Shown: positions 17,551-27,320, numbered from the stretch's first letter. The stretch is DNA of 64,000 nucleotides from Paenibacillus xylanexedens (GCF_001908275.1 NZ_CP018620.1:1922001-1986000); one strand, 5' to 3'. Program-made: numbers and translations. The notes: a model not told the origin generated them from the sequence alone.

Positions 17551-17841
17551 ATGTATAAATTAATGAATGTTGGAGATATTTTTGAATCGTCAGAACATGG
17601 CACTATTTTAGTGGGAATCAATCCTGATCTTGATAATCTGAGCCATGATCAAATTAAAAAGCGAATCAATAATTATATTTTTGTACGAACACCTGACAAT
17701 AAAGAATTTTCAATAGAAGTGGTTTCAATACAAATCTCAAGTTCGTTAATGAATAAAAAAAGTATTGGTATATGTGTTGGTAAATCAATAAGCCAATCCG
17801 AGATCCCTATTAACTCAGTAGTGTATACACAAAACTCCTAA
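17551..17841 (+). CDS. Small protein, probable immunity partner of the orphan toxin fragment
   Basis: A 96-residue acidic to neutral protein without signal peptide or membrane segment, rich in Asn, Ser and Ile (MYKLMNVGDIFESSEHGTIL). AAGGAGAAGG lies upstream with loose spacing. The toxin-like fragment ends 20 bases before it, in the order toxin then immunity that is usual for polymorphic toxin loci. I do not recognise its family. The base composition is more AT-rich than its neighbours, which fits recent acquisition. The immunity role is an inference from position. Confidence 0.6.
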   Translation: MYKLMNVGDIFESSEHGTILVGINPDLDNLSHDQIKKRINNYIFVRTPDNKEFSIEVVSIQISSSLMNKKSIGICVGKSISQSEIPINSVVYTQNS

Positions 17842-17946
17842 TACTGATCCAATGAACAAAGCTACCACGGCCATGATAGCGTTTTTATGTAAACCCAATA
17901 TTTTCTTGCCTAATTCGACATATTCGTTTACTATTTTCCCATACAT
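17815..17946 (-). CDS. Possible 43-residue membrane peptide, antisense to the previous gene's end
   Basis: A minus-strand frame from ATG 17946 to TGA 17815 encodes a short peptide with a charged N-terminal half (GKIVNEYVELGKKILGLHKN) and one hydrophobic helix (AIMAVVALFIGSVLGVLC). This layout is like small type I toxin or holin-like peptides. It overlaps the 3' end of the 96-residue gene by 27 bases. No clear ribosome binding site is visible, so it may be chance. Confidence 0.3.
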   Translation of the reverse strand: MYGKIVNEYVELGKKILGLHKNAIMAVVALFIGSVLGVLCIHY

Positions 17947-18021
17947 AGTGCTTCAAGCATGCGTTTTTTGGGTAGCGCCTAGTCAAAAAGGCTTGGGTTC
18001 ACGGGAGAGGAAGAGGAGCGG

Positions 18022-19776
18022 ATGATTGGTTTTTTTAGAAAACGTTTGGTTGTGCGCATTGTTGCAGTAGTTACACTGGTCATTACGATTATAGCCATTG
18101 GTAGCATGTTGTTACAGGTGGCCAATATGAAACTAGCTGCGCAGGAGGCCATTTCGAGTTACAACATCCAGATTGCTCAGAGTTATGTGAATCAGCTGGA
18201 TACAGCATCTTATGCCGAGTTTGCCAAGGACCCCAAGGAGAATGACGAATTCTTGAAGATTCGTGATGAACTGGATGACTTTCGCGTAAGCATTGGTGCA
18301 ATGTATGTGTATTTCGTCAAAATAGATGACAAAGGTACGCCACTTATTATGGTGGATGGCATGAAGGATGTAGATAAAGCCTCACCGATTAATGAAGTTA
18401 CGGATGTCCCTCAGGAGGCTGTGCAGAAGCTGTTACAGGGGCAAACAGCCAGTTCTTCGATCATTAACAATGAGGAGTATGGTGACTATATTTCCTCATA
18501 CGCTCCCATGCTGGATAGTAATGGCGCTGTAACAGGTGTAATTGGTATCGATACGGCGGTATCGGTAATCGGAAGCATTGAATCGGATATTATGAAATCG
18601 AGTATTCCCTTCTATGCCTTATTGCTACTAATTACACTTATAGGCATTGCTGTTGTCACGTGGTTTATCGTAAGAGGACTGCGACCACTTCAACCGCTGA
18701 AGGCGAGTGTGGAAAAAATGGCACAGGGTGAGCTTGCAGACGCGAATCAAATTTTGACGTCGTATCGTTTGCGCAGCCAAGATGAGATTGGAACCACATA
18801 TCAAGCGATGATACATATGTCCGGGAACTTGAATAAGATTGTGAGTAACATGGTTGAAGGCGTAGCAGTAACCACAGGTATTTTATCAGAATCAACGAAG
18901 GAATTTAATCGCAGTACCGAAGAGATGCTTGAGATGGGCAAGACGGTTGATCAATCTGTCGAACAGATTAGGCAGGGTGCACATACGCAGAAGCAGGGTG
19001 CAAGCGATAGCGCGAATGCGATGGAAGAGATTGCAAAAGGCATAACGGATATTTCCGAATCCTCGATGATTGTATCGGATGCAGCAACAAGTGCGCTTTC
19101 TACGGCGGAGTCCGGTAAACAGAGCATGACAATGATGAAAACACAGATGGAGAGCATCTCAAATGTCTCAAGTGAAGTTGTAGCGATGGTCCAGGTGCTG
19201 AACAACTACTCCCAGGAAATTGGTGGTGCGCTGCATACGGTTCGTGATTTTGCGAGTCAGACGAAGCTGCTTGCGCTTAATGCATCCATAGAGGCAGCAC
19301 ATGCAGGAGAACACGGCAAAGGTTTTGCGGTTGTGGCGGATGAAGTTCGGAAGCTTGCTGAGGCCTCAAGCACATCCATGGAACGGATCTCCGACTTGCT
19401 GCTTCGTATTCAACAAGAATCACAGCAAATTGGCTCACAGATGGGGGTTACTGCAACCGAGATTGGACAAGGTGTTACGATTACCGCAGAAGCGGAGCAA
19501 GCTTTCGCTCATGTAGTTGATGCGTTCCAACTGGTGACCAGCCGCATTCAGGAAGTCTCCGCTGCAGCAGAGGAAATCTCGGCAGGATCGGAAGAGGCTG
19601 CAGCCTCCGTCAATACGATCTCGCAGATATCAGCCGGGGTGTCGGATCATTCGGATGAAATCTATCGCTTGATGCGTGAACAGTCGGCTATGTTCAACAG
19701 GGTGGCGCAGACCTCCACCATGCTGGAGCAGCAGACGAACGAGATGAGTGAAGCCGTACGTAAAGTTAAAGTATAG
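18022..19776 (+). CDS. Methyl-accepting chemotaxis protein
   Basis: A 584-residue chemoreceptor in the inner membrane. TM1 is at about residues 9-31 ([20 protein letters not shown]) and is followed by an extracellular sensor of about 160 residues, probably of Cache type. TM2 is at about residues 193-216. A HAMP domain ([20 protein letters not shown]) and the long antiparallel coiled-coil signalling domain follow. The hairpin tip contains [20 protein letters not shown], the most conserved CheA/CheW contact. A GAGG-rich ribosome site lies upstream. The ligand is unknown. The transcript ends in a hairpin shared with the convergent LysR gene. Confidence 0.93.
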   Translation: MIGFFRKRLVVRIVAVVTLVITIIAIGSMLLQVANMKLAAQEAISSYNIQIAQSYVNQLDTASYAEFAKDPKENDEFLKIRDELDDFRVSIGAMYVYFVKIDDKGTPLIMVDGMKDVDKASPINEVTDVPQEAVQKLLQGQTASSSIINNEEYGDYISSYAPMLDSNGAVTGVIGIDTAVSVIGSIESDIMKSSIPFYALLLLITLIGIAVVTWFIVRGLRPLQPLKASVEKMAQGELADANQILTSYRLRSQDEIGTTYQAMIHMSGNLNKIVSNMVEGVAVTTGILSESTKEFNRSTEEMLEMGKTVDQSVEQIRQGAHTQKQGASDSANAMEEIAKGITDISESSMIVSDAATSALSTAESGKQSMTMMKTQMESISNVSSEVVAMVQVLNNYSQEIGGALHTVRDFASQTKLLALNASIEAAHAGEHGKGFAVVADEVRKLAEASSTSMERISDLLLRIQQESQQIGSQMGVTATEIGQGVTITAEAEQAFAHVVDAFQLVTSRIQEVSAAAEEISAGSEEAAASVNTISQISAGVSDHSDEIYRLMREQSAMFNRVAQTSTMLEQQTNEMSEAVRKVKV

Positions 19777-19816
19777 TTTGAGTAAGGTGTAGTAATAGTA
19801 ACGCAAGAGATAGTCA

Positions 19817-19886
19817 GAAAAGTGTTCCGCTCTTGGAGAAGTTGGTGTTCATCCCAAACTTCCTTCAAAGGGTGGAGCACTTTTTT
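19817..19886. terminator. Bidirectional terminator between chemoreceptor and LysR gene
   Basis: The arm AAAAGTGTTCCGCTC (19818-19832) pairs with GGGTGGAGCACTTTT further on (G-T pairs included). It is A-rich on one side and has a T6 run on the other, as expected between convergent genes. An inner AAGTT/AACTT pairing sits in the loop. Confidence 0.75.
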
Positions 19887-19890
19887 AGAT

Positions 19891-20802
19891 TTAAATTTTT
19901 AATTGATCCAGCTCTATCGCCTGTCTGAAGCGTTGGGCGAATCGTTCTGCAGCTACGGCGGACTCCTTGGACTCCGTCTGCACGAAGCCAATTTGCATTT
20001 TGGGTTGATCGATTCCAGCGATCTCTACCATCTTCACCAGACCTTCTTTCCATAATGGATTCTGGTGAAAGGAAAAGTCGTGACCAATCGTGGCGGCAAT
20101 ATCGTTTCTTAACACCATGTTGATGGCTTCTGAATTATTTGTTTTAAACAGAATGGACAGAGATCCATGATCATAGGTGAATTCCTTTATGAAGTCTTCG
20201 ATGAAACCATCTCGATACAGTGCCAGCTTGTGTTCTTTTAATTGATCCGGTGTAACGCGGCTGTGCTTGGCAAGTTCAGACAGGTGATGAGTACCAACTA
20301 CCAGCTTGCCCGAGTACATGGGACTGAAGTGAAGTCCATCGAATTCCCGCAATTGTTTGGCATAGATCGCGATAAAGCCCAGATGGGTTTTGTTATTGCG
20401 AATATCCTCGATAATTTCCATGGACCCTTTCTCTTCAATGGAGATGTTAAGTTGCGGGTGCTCACGCTTCATATCCGCAGCAGACTGGACAAGATAGGGC
20501 ATGACACTTGGAAAAGTAGCCACATGAAGCTCTCCGCTAAGTGAGGAGGCTTCTGCGTTCAGGGATTTTAATTCATCAATTCGCTGCAAAATGTCCAGTG
20601 CCTTGGCAATGAATTGTTTGCCTTCGGGAGTGGGATGAGTTCCCTGCCGCGAGCGTTCGAACAGGATGATACCCAATTCTTTCTCCAGACGATGAACCGA
20701 CTGGCTGATCGCCGATTGTGTGACATGTAGATGCTCCGAGGCGGCGGAGAATGATTGCGTTTTCGCAATTTCAACGACATATTCGAGCTGTTCCAGATTC
20801 AT
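19891..20802 (-). CDS. LysR-family transcriptional regulator
   Basis: A 303-residue regulator. I start at the Met of MNLEQLEYVVEIAKTQ because the LysR helix-turn-helix begins there and CGGAG lies about 10 bases upstream; an ATG 42 bases earlier is less likely. The winged HTH covers residues 1-60 (FSAASEHLHVTQSAISQSVH) and the periplasmic-binding-like effector domain about residues 90-300. It is divergent from butanediol dehydrogenase, across the MITE-like repeat at 20915-21108, and may control it. AlsR-like roles in overflow metabolism are possible but not shown. Confidence 0.87.
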   Translation of the reverse strand: MNLEQLEYVVEIAKTQSFSAASEHLHVTQSAISQSVHRLEKELGIILFERSRQGTHPTPEGKQFIAKALDILQRIDELKSLNAEASSLSGELHVATFPSVMPYLVQSAADMKREHPQLNISIEEKGSMEIIEDIRNNKTHLGFIAIYAKQLREFDGLHFSPMYSGKLVVGTHHLSELAKHSRVTPDQLKEHKLALYRDGFIEDFIKEFTYDHGSLSILFKTNNSEAINMVLRNDIAATIGHDFSFHQNPLWKEGLVKMVEIAGIDQPKMQIGFVQTESKESAVAAERFAQRFRQAIELDQLKI

Positions 20803-20914
20803 GATTTCATCTCCGTTTAGCATTAATACAACTAATGTTAACATTATTATCTATAAATATGAATAATACATGAACAGCGATATAATATATAGACAAGCGT
20901 TATAGTTCTTTACG

Positions 20915-21108
20915 ATATAAGTAGAACCTTAACTTTTACACCAGAAACGCAGAGTGCAGAACCAATCTGAAGAAGCAGAGCGTGCGCCTTTATCACCGGA
21001 TTTTTCCCTTGCATCAAGGGAATGAAGAAAATCTGGGGATAAGAGTGATCGAAAGATGGTACTGCAATCAGCGTGATCAGGTGTAACATATCTAGTTCAA
21101 CTTATATA
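20915..21108 (+). repeat. Fold-back MITE-like element, copy 1
   Basis: It begins ATATAAGTAGAAC and ends GTTCAACTTATATA, so the ends are inverted repeats. Inside are blocks shared with five other copies in this window: TTTACAC, GAAGAAGCAGAGCGTGCGCC, TTTATCACCGGATTTT, then AAGGGAAT, AATCTGGGGATAA and GATCGAAAGATGGT. It ends 28 bases before the butanediol dehydrogenase start codon. The rest of 20803-20914 must hold LysR and bdhA control signals but shows no site I can name. Confidence 0.8.
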
Positions 21109-21135
21109 GACAATCATATAAAGGGGATGAGCTTC

Positions 21136-22179
21136 ATGAAAGCAGCAGTATGGTACGGCCATAAAGACGTTCGTGTAGAAGAACGGGAGGTTCCGGTTGC
21201 TCAAGCGGGTCAGGTCAAAATCAAAGTGGAATACGCGGGGATCTGCGGCAGTGACTTGCATGCCTATCATCATGGTGTGGGGATTCAAGAAGGCGAGAAT
21301 CATCCGCTCTCAGGACAGAAAGCACCGCTGACATTGGGTCATGAATTTGCAGGAACCGTGAGTCAATTGGGGAATAATGTAAGCGGTATCAGTGTAGGGG
21401 ATCGAGTCGTGGTAGAGCCGTTGTACCATTGTGGAAAATGTGAGTACTGTATCCAGGGTCGTTACAACCAATGTACTCAATTTGGATTCGTTGGACTGAA
21501 TGGTGATGGTGGTTTTGCGGAGTACGTTGTTGTTGAAGCATACATGGTTCACCCCATACCGGATAACGTAACTTTCGAAGAAGGCGCGCTCGTTGAGCCC
21601 ACGGCAGTAGCCTTTCACGCGGTTCGTCATAGCAAGCTGAAAGTGGGAAACAAGGTAGCTGTATACGGAGCCGGTCCAATTGGATTATTGACGATTCTGT
21701 CAGCCAAAGCAGCAGGAGCCTCTGAAATCTATGCAGTCGATGTTTTTGAGGAACGTCTCGACCTGGCAGGCAAGCTGGGAGCGATTCCGGTGAACAGTGC
21801 CAAAGTTAATGCAACAGAGGTGATCTTGCAGCAATCGGGCGGCATTGATGTGGCTTATGAAGCAGCGGGTGTGCAACCAACGATGGATAGCGCCATTGCG
21901 GTTGTCAAAAAAGGTGGAGAAGTTGTTGTCATCGCTGCGATACCCAATCCGCTTCAAGTGAACTTCTTCGATCTTCTGATCAAAGAAGCGAATCTAACGG
22001 CAACGCTGGCATATCGCCACATTTTTCCTGAAGTGATTTCATTGATTGCTGAAGGGGCGCTCGATGTGAAACAGGTCATCACCAAGAAAATCAAACTGGA
22101 TGACATCGTACAGGAAGGACTTGAGCTGCTGATGAGCGACAAGAGCCATGCGAAGATTTTGGTAGAGATTGGCGGCTAA
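21136..22179 (+). CDS. bdhA: (R,R)-butanediol dehydrogenase / Zn-dependent alcohol dehydrogenase
   Basis: A 347-residue zinc-dependent medium-chain dehydrogenase, most like BdhA (YdjL) enzymes that interconvert acetoin and 2,3-butanediol. Catalytic zinc ligands are Cys in GICGSDLHAY, His in GHEFAGTV and Glu in LVEPTAVAFHAV. The structural zinc is bound by the Cys-rich lobe CGKCEYCIQGRYNQC. The Rossmann motif is VYGAGPIGLL. The start is ATG 21136 with AAGGGGATGAG upstream; an upstream in-frame start would lie inside the repeat. Related sorbitol or threonine dehydrogenases are a less likely alternative. Confidence 0.88.
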   Translation: MKAAVWYGHKDVRVEEREVPVAQAGQVKIKVEYAGICGSDLHAYHHGVGIQEGENHPLSGQKAPLTLGHEFAGTVSQLGNNVSGISVGDRVVVEPLYHCGKCEYCIQGRYNQCTQFGFVGLNGDGGFAEYVVVEAYMVHPIPDNVTFEEGALVEPTAVAFHAVRHSKLKVGNKVAVYGAGPIGLLTILSAKAAGASEIYAVDVFEERLDLAGKLGAIPVNSAKVNATEVILQQSGGIDVAYEAAGVQPTMDSAIAVVKKGGEVVVIAAIPNPLQVNFFDLLIKEANLTATLAYRHIFPEVISLIAEGALDVKQVITKKIKLDDIVQEGLELLMSDKSHAKILVEIGG

Positions 22180-22228
22180 AAAATCAATAGCGATGTATCA
22201 TTTCAAATGTTGATTGATCATTTATAAA

Positions 22229-22269
22229 CGTAAAACAGACCGTCATGAAGATGATTGGTCTGTTTTACG
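22229..22269. terminator. Symmetric hairpin terminator between bdhA and a GNAT gene
   Basis: A perfect 13-bp stem (CGTAAAACAGACC with its complement) and a 15-base loop lie between two convergent genes. The arms themselves contain the A and T tracts. Confidence 0.75.
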
Positions 22270-22311
22270 ATTCATTCTCCGCTGCTGACCGCGTGTTGCT
22301 GTTACCCAACA

Positions 22312-22824
22312 CTAGGAATCATAACGGTAACAGATCGCCTTGCCCTCGCTACTCTCGGAGCTGAATTCCTCATCCTCTGTAAATCCAAAACGCTCATATA
22401 AACGGATGGCATTGACCATCTGACCGCCCGTATATAAATACACCGTATTTTTGCCCATGTCCTTGGCAGATTCTACGCATTGCTGGAGCAATTCTCTGGC
22501 GATCCCATGACCTCTCCATTTTGGATCAACACCCAACAGCCGAATAAACGGATAATCGATCGGCAATTCAAAGTTTGGATAAGCCTTGCGTGCTGTTTCG
22601 AATAATTGGACTGTACCGACAATCTGATCATCAATCTTGGCGATCCATAATTGTGTCAGGTACGGATTAACCACAGACTCTCTAATATCTTTGAGGTAGG
22701 CCTCCCATCGTTCATTTTGTTCAAAAGTCTCCCGATACTCGGCGTAACTTGCAACAAGGATATCTACAATCTCTGGATGGTCCGTTTCTGTGGCAGGGTG
22801 AATCGTAACGGCAGCCGTTGTCAT
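22312..22824 (-). CDS. GNAT acetyltransferase
   Basis: A 170-residue GNAT protein. The acetyl-CoA site is LGVDPKWRGHGIARELLQQC, and the C-terminal fold segment AIRLYERFGFTEDEEF is typical. The N-terminus TIHPATETDHPEIVDILVAS is the usual first strand and helix. The substrate is unknown. It is monocistronic. Confidence 0.85.
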   Translation of the reverse strand: MTTAAVTIHPATETDHPEIVDILVASYAEYRETFEQNERWEAYLKDIRESVVNPYLTQLWIAKIDDQIVGTVQLFETARKAYPNFELPIDYPFIRLLGVDPKWRGHGIARELLQQCVESAKDMGKNTVYLYTGGQMVNAIRLYERFGFTEDEEFSSESSEGKAICYRYDS

Positions 22825-22953
22825 CTTATAATTCCCCTTCTCTTATGGGTTAAGTATGGAATGTAGTTTTCTTGCATTTTACCATAACGGATTCAATCCG
22901 ATTCATTCAAATTTTCTATAGTTAACTCAGTCATTTCTATAGATCAAAGTGCA

Positions 22954-23718
22954 TCAGCGATTGAGCTGTGTGGAATACAGATGATTGCGATATTCGGTTG
23001 GCGTATTGCCTTCGTATTGCTTGAACATGCGCAGGAACAGCTTGTAGTCGGAGAAGCCGCATTGTCCGGCAATTTCTTTTACACTGGCATTGGTGTTCAG
23101 CAGCAGCTGTTTCGCCCGGCGAATACGTTCTGTGAGGATATAGGTTTTGAGTCCAGTACCTTTCTCACGTTTCACCATTTTGGAAATATAGTCTTTGTTA
23201 AAATTAAAATTTTCTGCAATCTGACTCACTGTGATGTTTGTATGCAGATGAATATCCACCCACTTGCAGATATGGTCCACAATCGCATTGTGCGGGCGAT
23301 AATCGGCCTCTATATTGCGTTCCAGCTCTTTGAACAACAATAACAAAGCAGCATTGGCTTCCTCCGTTGAAAAGGATGACACATGCAGCAATTGCTTGAA
23401 TAACTGATTGGCCATGGAAGGTACCTGAATGGTGGCATGTGTCCTAAAGAGGCTGAATTCTGCCTGCACGGCATCATAGTGAACCCAGTAGAAACTGACG
23501 GGTGTGTCGCTGATCTGGTAGCCGTAATGGGTGCGACCGGCGCGCAGAAACAACAGATCGTTGGCACGAACTACATATTGTTCCTCTTCTTCCGCGATGT
23601 ACATCTCACCTTCCAGCATCAAAATGATCTCGTGAACGGGCATGCTGCGTCTCATGTGGCTCCAGTTGCCGTCGGATATGAACTTGCCGCACAGGTAATG
23701 TTCCAGTGGCTTTTGCAT
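22954..23718 (-). CDS. AraC-family regulator with cupin sensor domain
   Basis: A 254-residue regulator with an N-terminal cupin-like ligand domain (about residues 25-95, VHEIILMLEGEMYIAEEEEQ) and a C-terminal AraC double helix-turn-helix (about residues 155-250). The first HTH is NITVSQIAENFNFNKDYISK; the second contains ASVKEIAGQCGFSDYKLFLR. It is divergent from the GH127 gene, so I infer that it responds to an arabinose-containing sugar and controls that gene. Confidence 0.87.
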   Translation of the reverse strand: MQKPLEHYLCGKFISDGNWSHMRRSMPVHEIILMLEGEMYIAEEEEQYVVRANDLLFLRAGRTHYGYQISDTPVSFYWVHYDAVQAEFSLFRTHATIQVPSMANQLFKQLLHVSSFSTEEANAALLLLFKELERNIEADYRPHNAIVDHICKWVDIHLHTNITVSQIAENFNFNKDYISKMVKREKGTGLKTYILTERIRRAKQLLLNTNASVKEIAGQCGFSDYKLFLRMFKQYEGNTPTEYRNHLYSTQLNR

Positions 23719-23878
23719 AGGACGGATTTATCCACCTTTTCTTGGATTATGAGTCTGATGTAATTGTATTTTATTTGATACTATGGGGATATTCAAGCTC
23801 TACAGTGGATTGATGAGTATTAGTCTTGTAGCTAATAAAACGGATTTTACCCCTCAAGAATGAATGGATATCTATATC

Positions 23879-24070
23879 TATATAAGTTGAACTAATCATT
23901 TACATGATAACGGAGAGGACAGAAAAAACCTGAAAAAGCGGAGCGTTCGCCTTTATCCCCGGATTTTCCCCTTCGGAAAAGGGAATCAAAAAATCTGGGG
24001 GTAACAGCGATTGGAAGGTTATTCTGTCATCGTAGTGTCAGTGTAAATAATCTTTAGTTCAACTTATATA
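23879..24070 (+). repeat. Fold-back MITE-like element, copy 2
   Basis: The ends are TATATAAGTTGAACTAA and the inverse TTAGTTCAACTTATATA. The inner blocks are ATTTACA, GATAACGGAGAGGACAGAA, AAGCGGAGCGTTCGCC, TTTATCCCCGGATTTTCCCC, AAAAAATCTGGGGGTAACAG and TTCTGTCATCGTAGTG. The long arms (about 45 bases, with gaps) are complementary to each other. The element ends 26 bases before the GH127 start codon and occupies half of the 23719-24096 intergenic space. This is the cleanest copy. Confidence 0.85.
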
Positions 24071-24096
24071 TTACATCCCGAGAAGGAGTGAGTGTC

Positions 24097-26418
24097 ATGA
24101 TTGATACGAAAAAAGGATTTCTGGGACCGGAACATGTAGATCTGTTAAATGGTGTGTTCCAAACATCACAAGAGGTGGGGGAGCGGTACCTGTTATCGCT
24201 GGATATTGATCGATTCCTGGCTCCATGCTTCGAAGCTCATGGTTTACCTGCCCGAAAAGAGCGTTACGCGGGTTGGGAGGCACGTACCATCAGCGGACAT
24301 TCCCTCGGACATTATCTGTCTGCCCTGGCTGTGACGTATCAGGCAACCGGGAATATCACGTTAAAAGAAAGACTGGATTATGCTGTCACCGAGCTGGCGA
24401 GAATCCAGCAGACCACGGGGAGTGGGTATATCGGTGGTTTGTCCGAAGAACCTTTCCACATGGCTTTTCGAGCAGAGAATATCGGTGGATTCAATATCGG
24501 TGAATACTGGGTTCCCTGGTACAGTGTGCACAAAATCTATCGCGGCCTGATTGATGCCTATAAACTCACTGGCAACGGACAGGCACTTGATGTCGTTACT
24601 CGATTTGCAGACTGGGCGGTTGAAGGTTTGCTCCCGATGACAGAAGAACAGATGCAGACGATGCTTCAAAGTGAACACGGGGGCATGAATGAAGTATTTG
24701 CACATTTGTATGGGATTACCGGCAAAGCCTTATATCTTGAGATCGCTAACAAGTTTACCCATCAATTGATCCTGAGACCCTTGGAGCACAAGCAGGACGA
24801 TCTTCAAGGCAGACACGCCAATACGCAGATTCCCAAAGTGATCGGTGCAGCCGAAATCTATAACCAGGACCATACCCATGAGAGTTATCGGACAGCGGCA
24901 GAGTTTTTCTGGAATACCACGGTGCATCATCGTTCTTACGTATTTGGTGCGACGAGCATTTCGGAGCATTACGAAGCAAAGGGCATGGAGAGTCTTGGCA
25001 TCAAAACAGGAGAGAGCTGCTGTACTCACAACATGTTGCACCTTACCAAGCAACTCTTCGCCTGGAATCACGATAGTGCCTACATGGACTATTATGAAAA
25101 CGCCATCTATAATCACATCCTTGGCACGCAGGACCCGGATACGGGGAACAAAACGTATTTTGCATCAACGCTGCAAGGCCACTACAAAATCTATGGTACT
25201 CACGATACCGCTTGGTGGTGCTGTACAGGATCAGGCATGGAGAACCCGGGCAAATATGCCGAGGCGATCTATTTTGAAGATGAACAGGACCTGTACGTCA
25301 ACCTGTATATCGCTTCCCAGCTGGATTGGACGTCTCAGGGAATATCCCTGAAGCTCGAAACCGACTTTCCTTATTCGGAAAAGGTGACCCTGACGATCAC
25401 CGGAGGCAGCGCCTCGGCCCATCTAAGACTACGCGTACCCTCATGGCTGCAAGAGCCAATGACGGCAACAGTTAACAGGGATACGGAACATCCGTATACA
25501 CGGATGGAACCCGGCTATCTTTCCATCGACCGCACATGGACAACGGGCGATGTCATCACCATCACACTGCCGATGTCACTCCGCCAGTACACTGCCCGGG
25601 ATGATTCCCACAAAGTGGCATTCCTGTACGGCCCGATAGTACTCGCTGGTGCACTAGGAAACGAGGGTCTTCCGGAGGATACGATTGTGGATGAAACAGC
25701 TCTAAATCCCAAGACTGCACCTGTGCCTGTGATCTGGACGGAGCAGGATGATGTACGAGAGTGGATCAAGGTTGTGGATGCAGACACGTTAACATTTGAA
25801 CTTAGCAAAGATGTTACTTCCACAGGCGAAGCCGTGAAGCTCATTCCGTTCTATGATGTGCATCACGAATTTTATACCGTGTACTGGCCGTTTAACGATG
25901 AAGGGGATGCGCTGGAGAAAGAGTTGAACGATATCACGATCGACAGGGTTCAAGCGGATGGTCAGCAGGATGAGATTGGACATCAACTAGATAGCAATTG
26001 CCGTGGGGAGCATCATAATGGTTCTACCACGGATGGCCGTAAGAAGTTGCATATGTGGCGAGAGGCTTTTGGCGTCAGTGGAGCTTACTTCAGTTACCAA
26101 CTGGCGGTGGATCGTAAAGCAACCAATTATCTATGTGTGGCCTATTGGGGCGGAGATCATTCCGCGTTTAAACGGGAAGGTAAGTTATATGACAGACAAT
26201 TCGCTATTACCGTGGATGGAACACTCATTGGCGAGCAGAGAATTCACATGAATAAAATTGGCGACGTGTTCTATGTGACCTACGATATTCCTGAGGCCGT
26301 AACATCAGGCAAAAACAGCGTTACAGTAATGTTCCAGGCGAAGGGAGACAATGGCTGTGCCGGGAAAGTTGTAGAGGTGCGCACCACGCGAAGTAAACGG
26401 GAATCCATCTTTTCATAA
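24097..26418 (+). CDS. GH127 beta-L-arabinofuranosidase
   Basis: A 773-residue glycoside hydrolase of family 127 that releases beta-L-arabinofuranose from plant glycans or glycoproteins. It has no signal peptide, so it is probably cytoplasmic. The zinc/catalytic cysteine motifs are present: GESCCTHNMLHLTKQLF and WWCCTGSGMENPGKYAEAIY. N-terminal helical-barrel segments include SGHSLGHYLSALAVTYQAT. I start at ATG 24097, with AAGGAG eight bases before it. The divergent AraC regulator probably controls it. The C-terminal 150 residues (HSAFKREGKLYDRQFAITVD) form a beta-sandwich. Confidence 0.92.
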   Translation: MIDTKKGFLGPEHVDLLNGVFQTSQEVGERYLLSLDIDRFLAPCFEAHGLPARKERYAGWEARTISGHSLGHYLSALAVTYQATGNITLKERLDYAVTELARIQQTTGSGYIGGLSEEPFHMAFRAENIGGFNIGEYWVPWYSVHKIYRGLIDAYKLTGNGQALDVVTRFADWAVEGLLPMTEEQMQTMLQSEHGGMNEVFAHLYGITGKALYLEIANKFTHQLILRPLEHKQDDLQGRHANTQIPKVIGAAEIYNQDHTHESYRTAAEFFWNTTVHHRSYVFGATSISEHYEAKGMESLGIKTGESCCTHNMLHLTKQLFAWNHDSAYMDYYENAIYNHILGTQDPDTGNKTYFASTLQGHYKIYGTHDTAWWCCTGSGMENPGKYAEAIYFEDEQDLYVNLYIASQLDWTSQGISLKLETDFPYSEKVTLTITGGSASAHLRLRVPSWLQEPMTATVNRDTEHPYTRMEPGYLSIDRTWTTGDVITITLPMSLRQYTARDDSHKVAFLYGPIVLAGALGNEGLPEDTIVDETALNPKTAPVPVIWTEQDDVREWIKVVDADTLTFELSKDVTSTGEAVKLIPFYDVHHEFYTVYWPFNDEGDALEKELNDITIDRVQADGQQDEIGHQLDSNCRGEHHNGSTTDGRKKLHMWREAFGVSGAYFSYQLAVDRKATNYLCVAYWGGDHSAFKREGKLYDRQFAITVDGTLIGEQRIHMNKIGDVFYVTYDIPEAVTSGKNSVTVMFQAKGDNGCAGKVVEVRTTRSKRESIFS

Positions 26419-26500
26419 TAAGAGGCACGGTGTGAAAAGGCGCAAACACAATGTTATAATGAAAATAAATTACGGTTAGTTGGAAGAGGAGGTTGGAAGT

Positions 26501-27067
26501 GTGGCAAAACCCGATAGTAAAGGTACTTATAACTTTCAGGATTGGTTAACTTGGGAGGGGGCATGGGAATTAATTAACGGCAAAGCTTTTAATATGTCCC
26601 CAGCACCCACTTCATTGCACCAGTTTATTGTGGGTGAGCTGCACTTCTCTTTACGGACTTTTTTTCAGAATCGGAAATGTTTTGTGTTTGTTGCCCCTTT
26701 TGATGTGTATTTTAGCGAAAATGAACAATATGACCTACCAGATCAAGTTGTACAGCCTGATTTATCGGTAGTGTGCTCCAAAGACCAGATATCCAAAAGT
26801 GGCTGTCACGGTGCGCCTTCTTTAATTATTGAGGTGTTATCACCTTCGACTGCGTTAAAGGATTTTAACGAAAAATTTAACTTGTATCAGAAATATGGTG
26901 TGAACGAATACTGGATTGTTGACCCCGGCAATCAAACCGTCCATGTGTACACGCTGGAGGAAGGCAGTTACCAGACCCGTCATCTGTATACAGAGCAGGA
27001 AACGATTCAATCAGTTATATATCCCGAACTGGTAATTCCGTTGGATTCGCTGTTCAAGTTCAGGTAG
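26501..27067 (+). CDS. Uma2-family (DUF820) PD-(D/E)XK nuclease-like protein
   Basis: A 188-residue protein of the Uma2/DUF820 family with a restriction-endonuclease-like fold. The putative active-site residues are Asp in VVQPDLSVV and Glu in PSLIIEVLSPST, with the following KYGVNEYWIVDP typical of the family. I start at GTG 26501 because GAGGAGG precedes it by 8-9 bases; an in-frame ATG at 26480 has none. The biological role of the family is unsettled. It follows GH127 by 82 bases. Confidence 0.85.
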   Translation: MAKPDSKGTYNFQDWLTWEGAWELINGKAFNMSPAPTSLHQFIVGELHFSLRTFFQNRKCFVFVAPFDVYFSENEQYDLPDQVVQPDLSVVCSKDQISKSGCHGAPSLIIEVLSPSTALKDFNEKFNLYQKYGVNEYWIVDPGNQTVHVYTLEEGSYQTRHLYTEQETIQSVIYPELVIPLDSLFKFR

Positions 27068-27124
27068 TGCGAAGCGTCAATCTGTCTGCTACAGACGAAG
27101 CAATAAGGCGGCCATTTTTTTATT

Positions 27125-27320
27125 CTAACGAACCGTACACGTTTTATATGGGCAATATTGATGTGGTGGAAAATGTAACGAATCTCAGCGATGCTATTTC
27201 ATTCGAAATAGGCGATAAACAACGTTTTTACACCTAATACGCGAACATAACGTGTCTCAGGTTCGTTACATTTTCAGATGAGCTGAAATACACCAAATAG
27301 CGTCACCTCAGTTCGTTAGC
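27125..27320. repeat. Palindromic four-motif element, copy C (no IS inserted)
   Basis: Forward motifs TAACGAACC at 27126 and TAACGAATC at 27176 and reverse motifs GGTTCGTTA at 27260 and AGTTCGTTA at 27310 give spacings of 50, 84 and 50. The segment GAAAATGTAACGAA recurs on both arms (27170 region and, inverted, near 27262). Here the outer motif is intact (TTCTAACGAACC), which gives the empty-site sequence for the IS element found in copies A and B. Confidence 0.8.
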
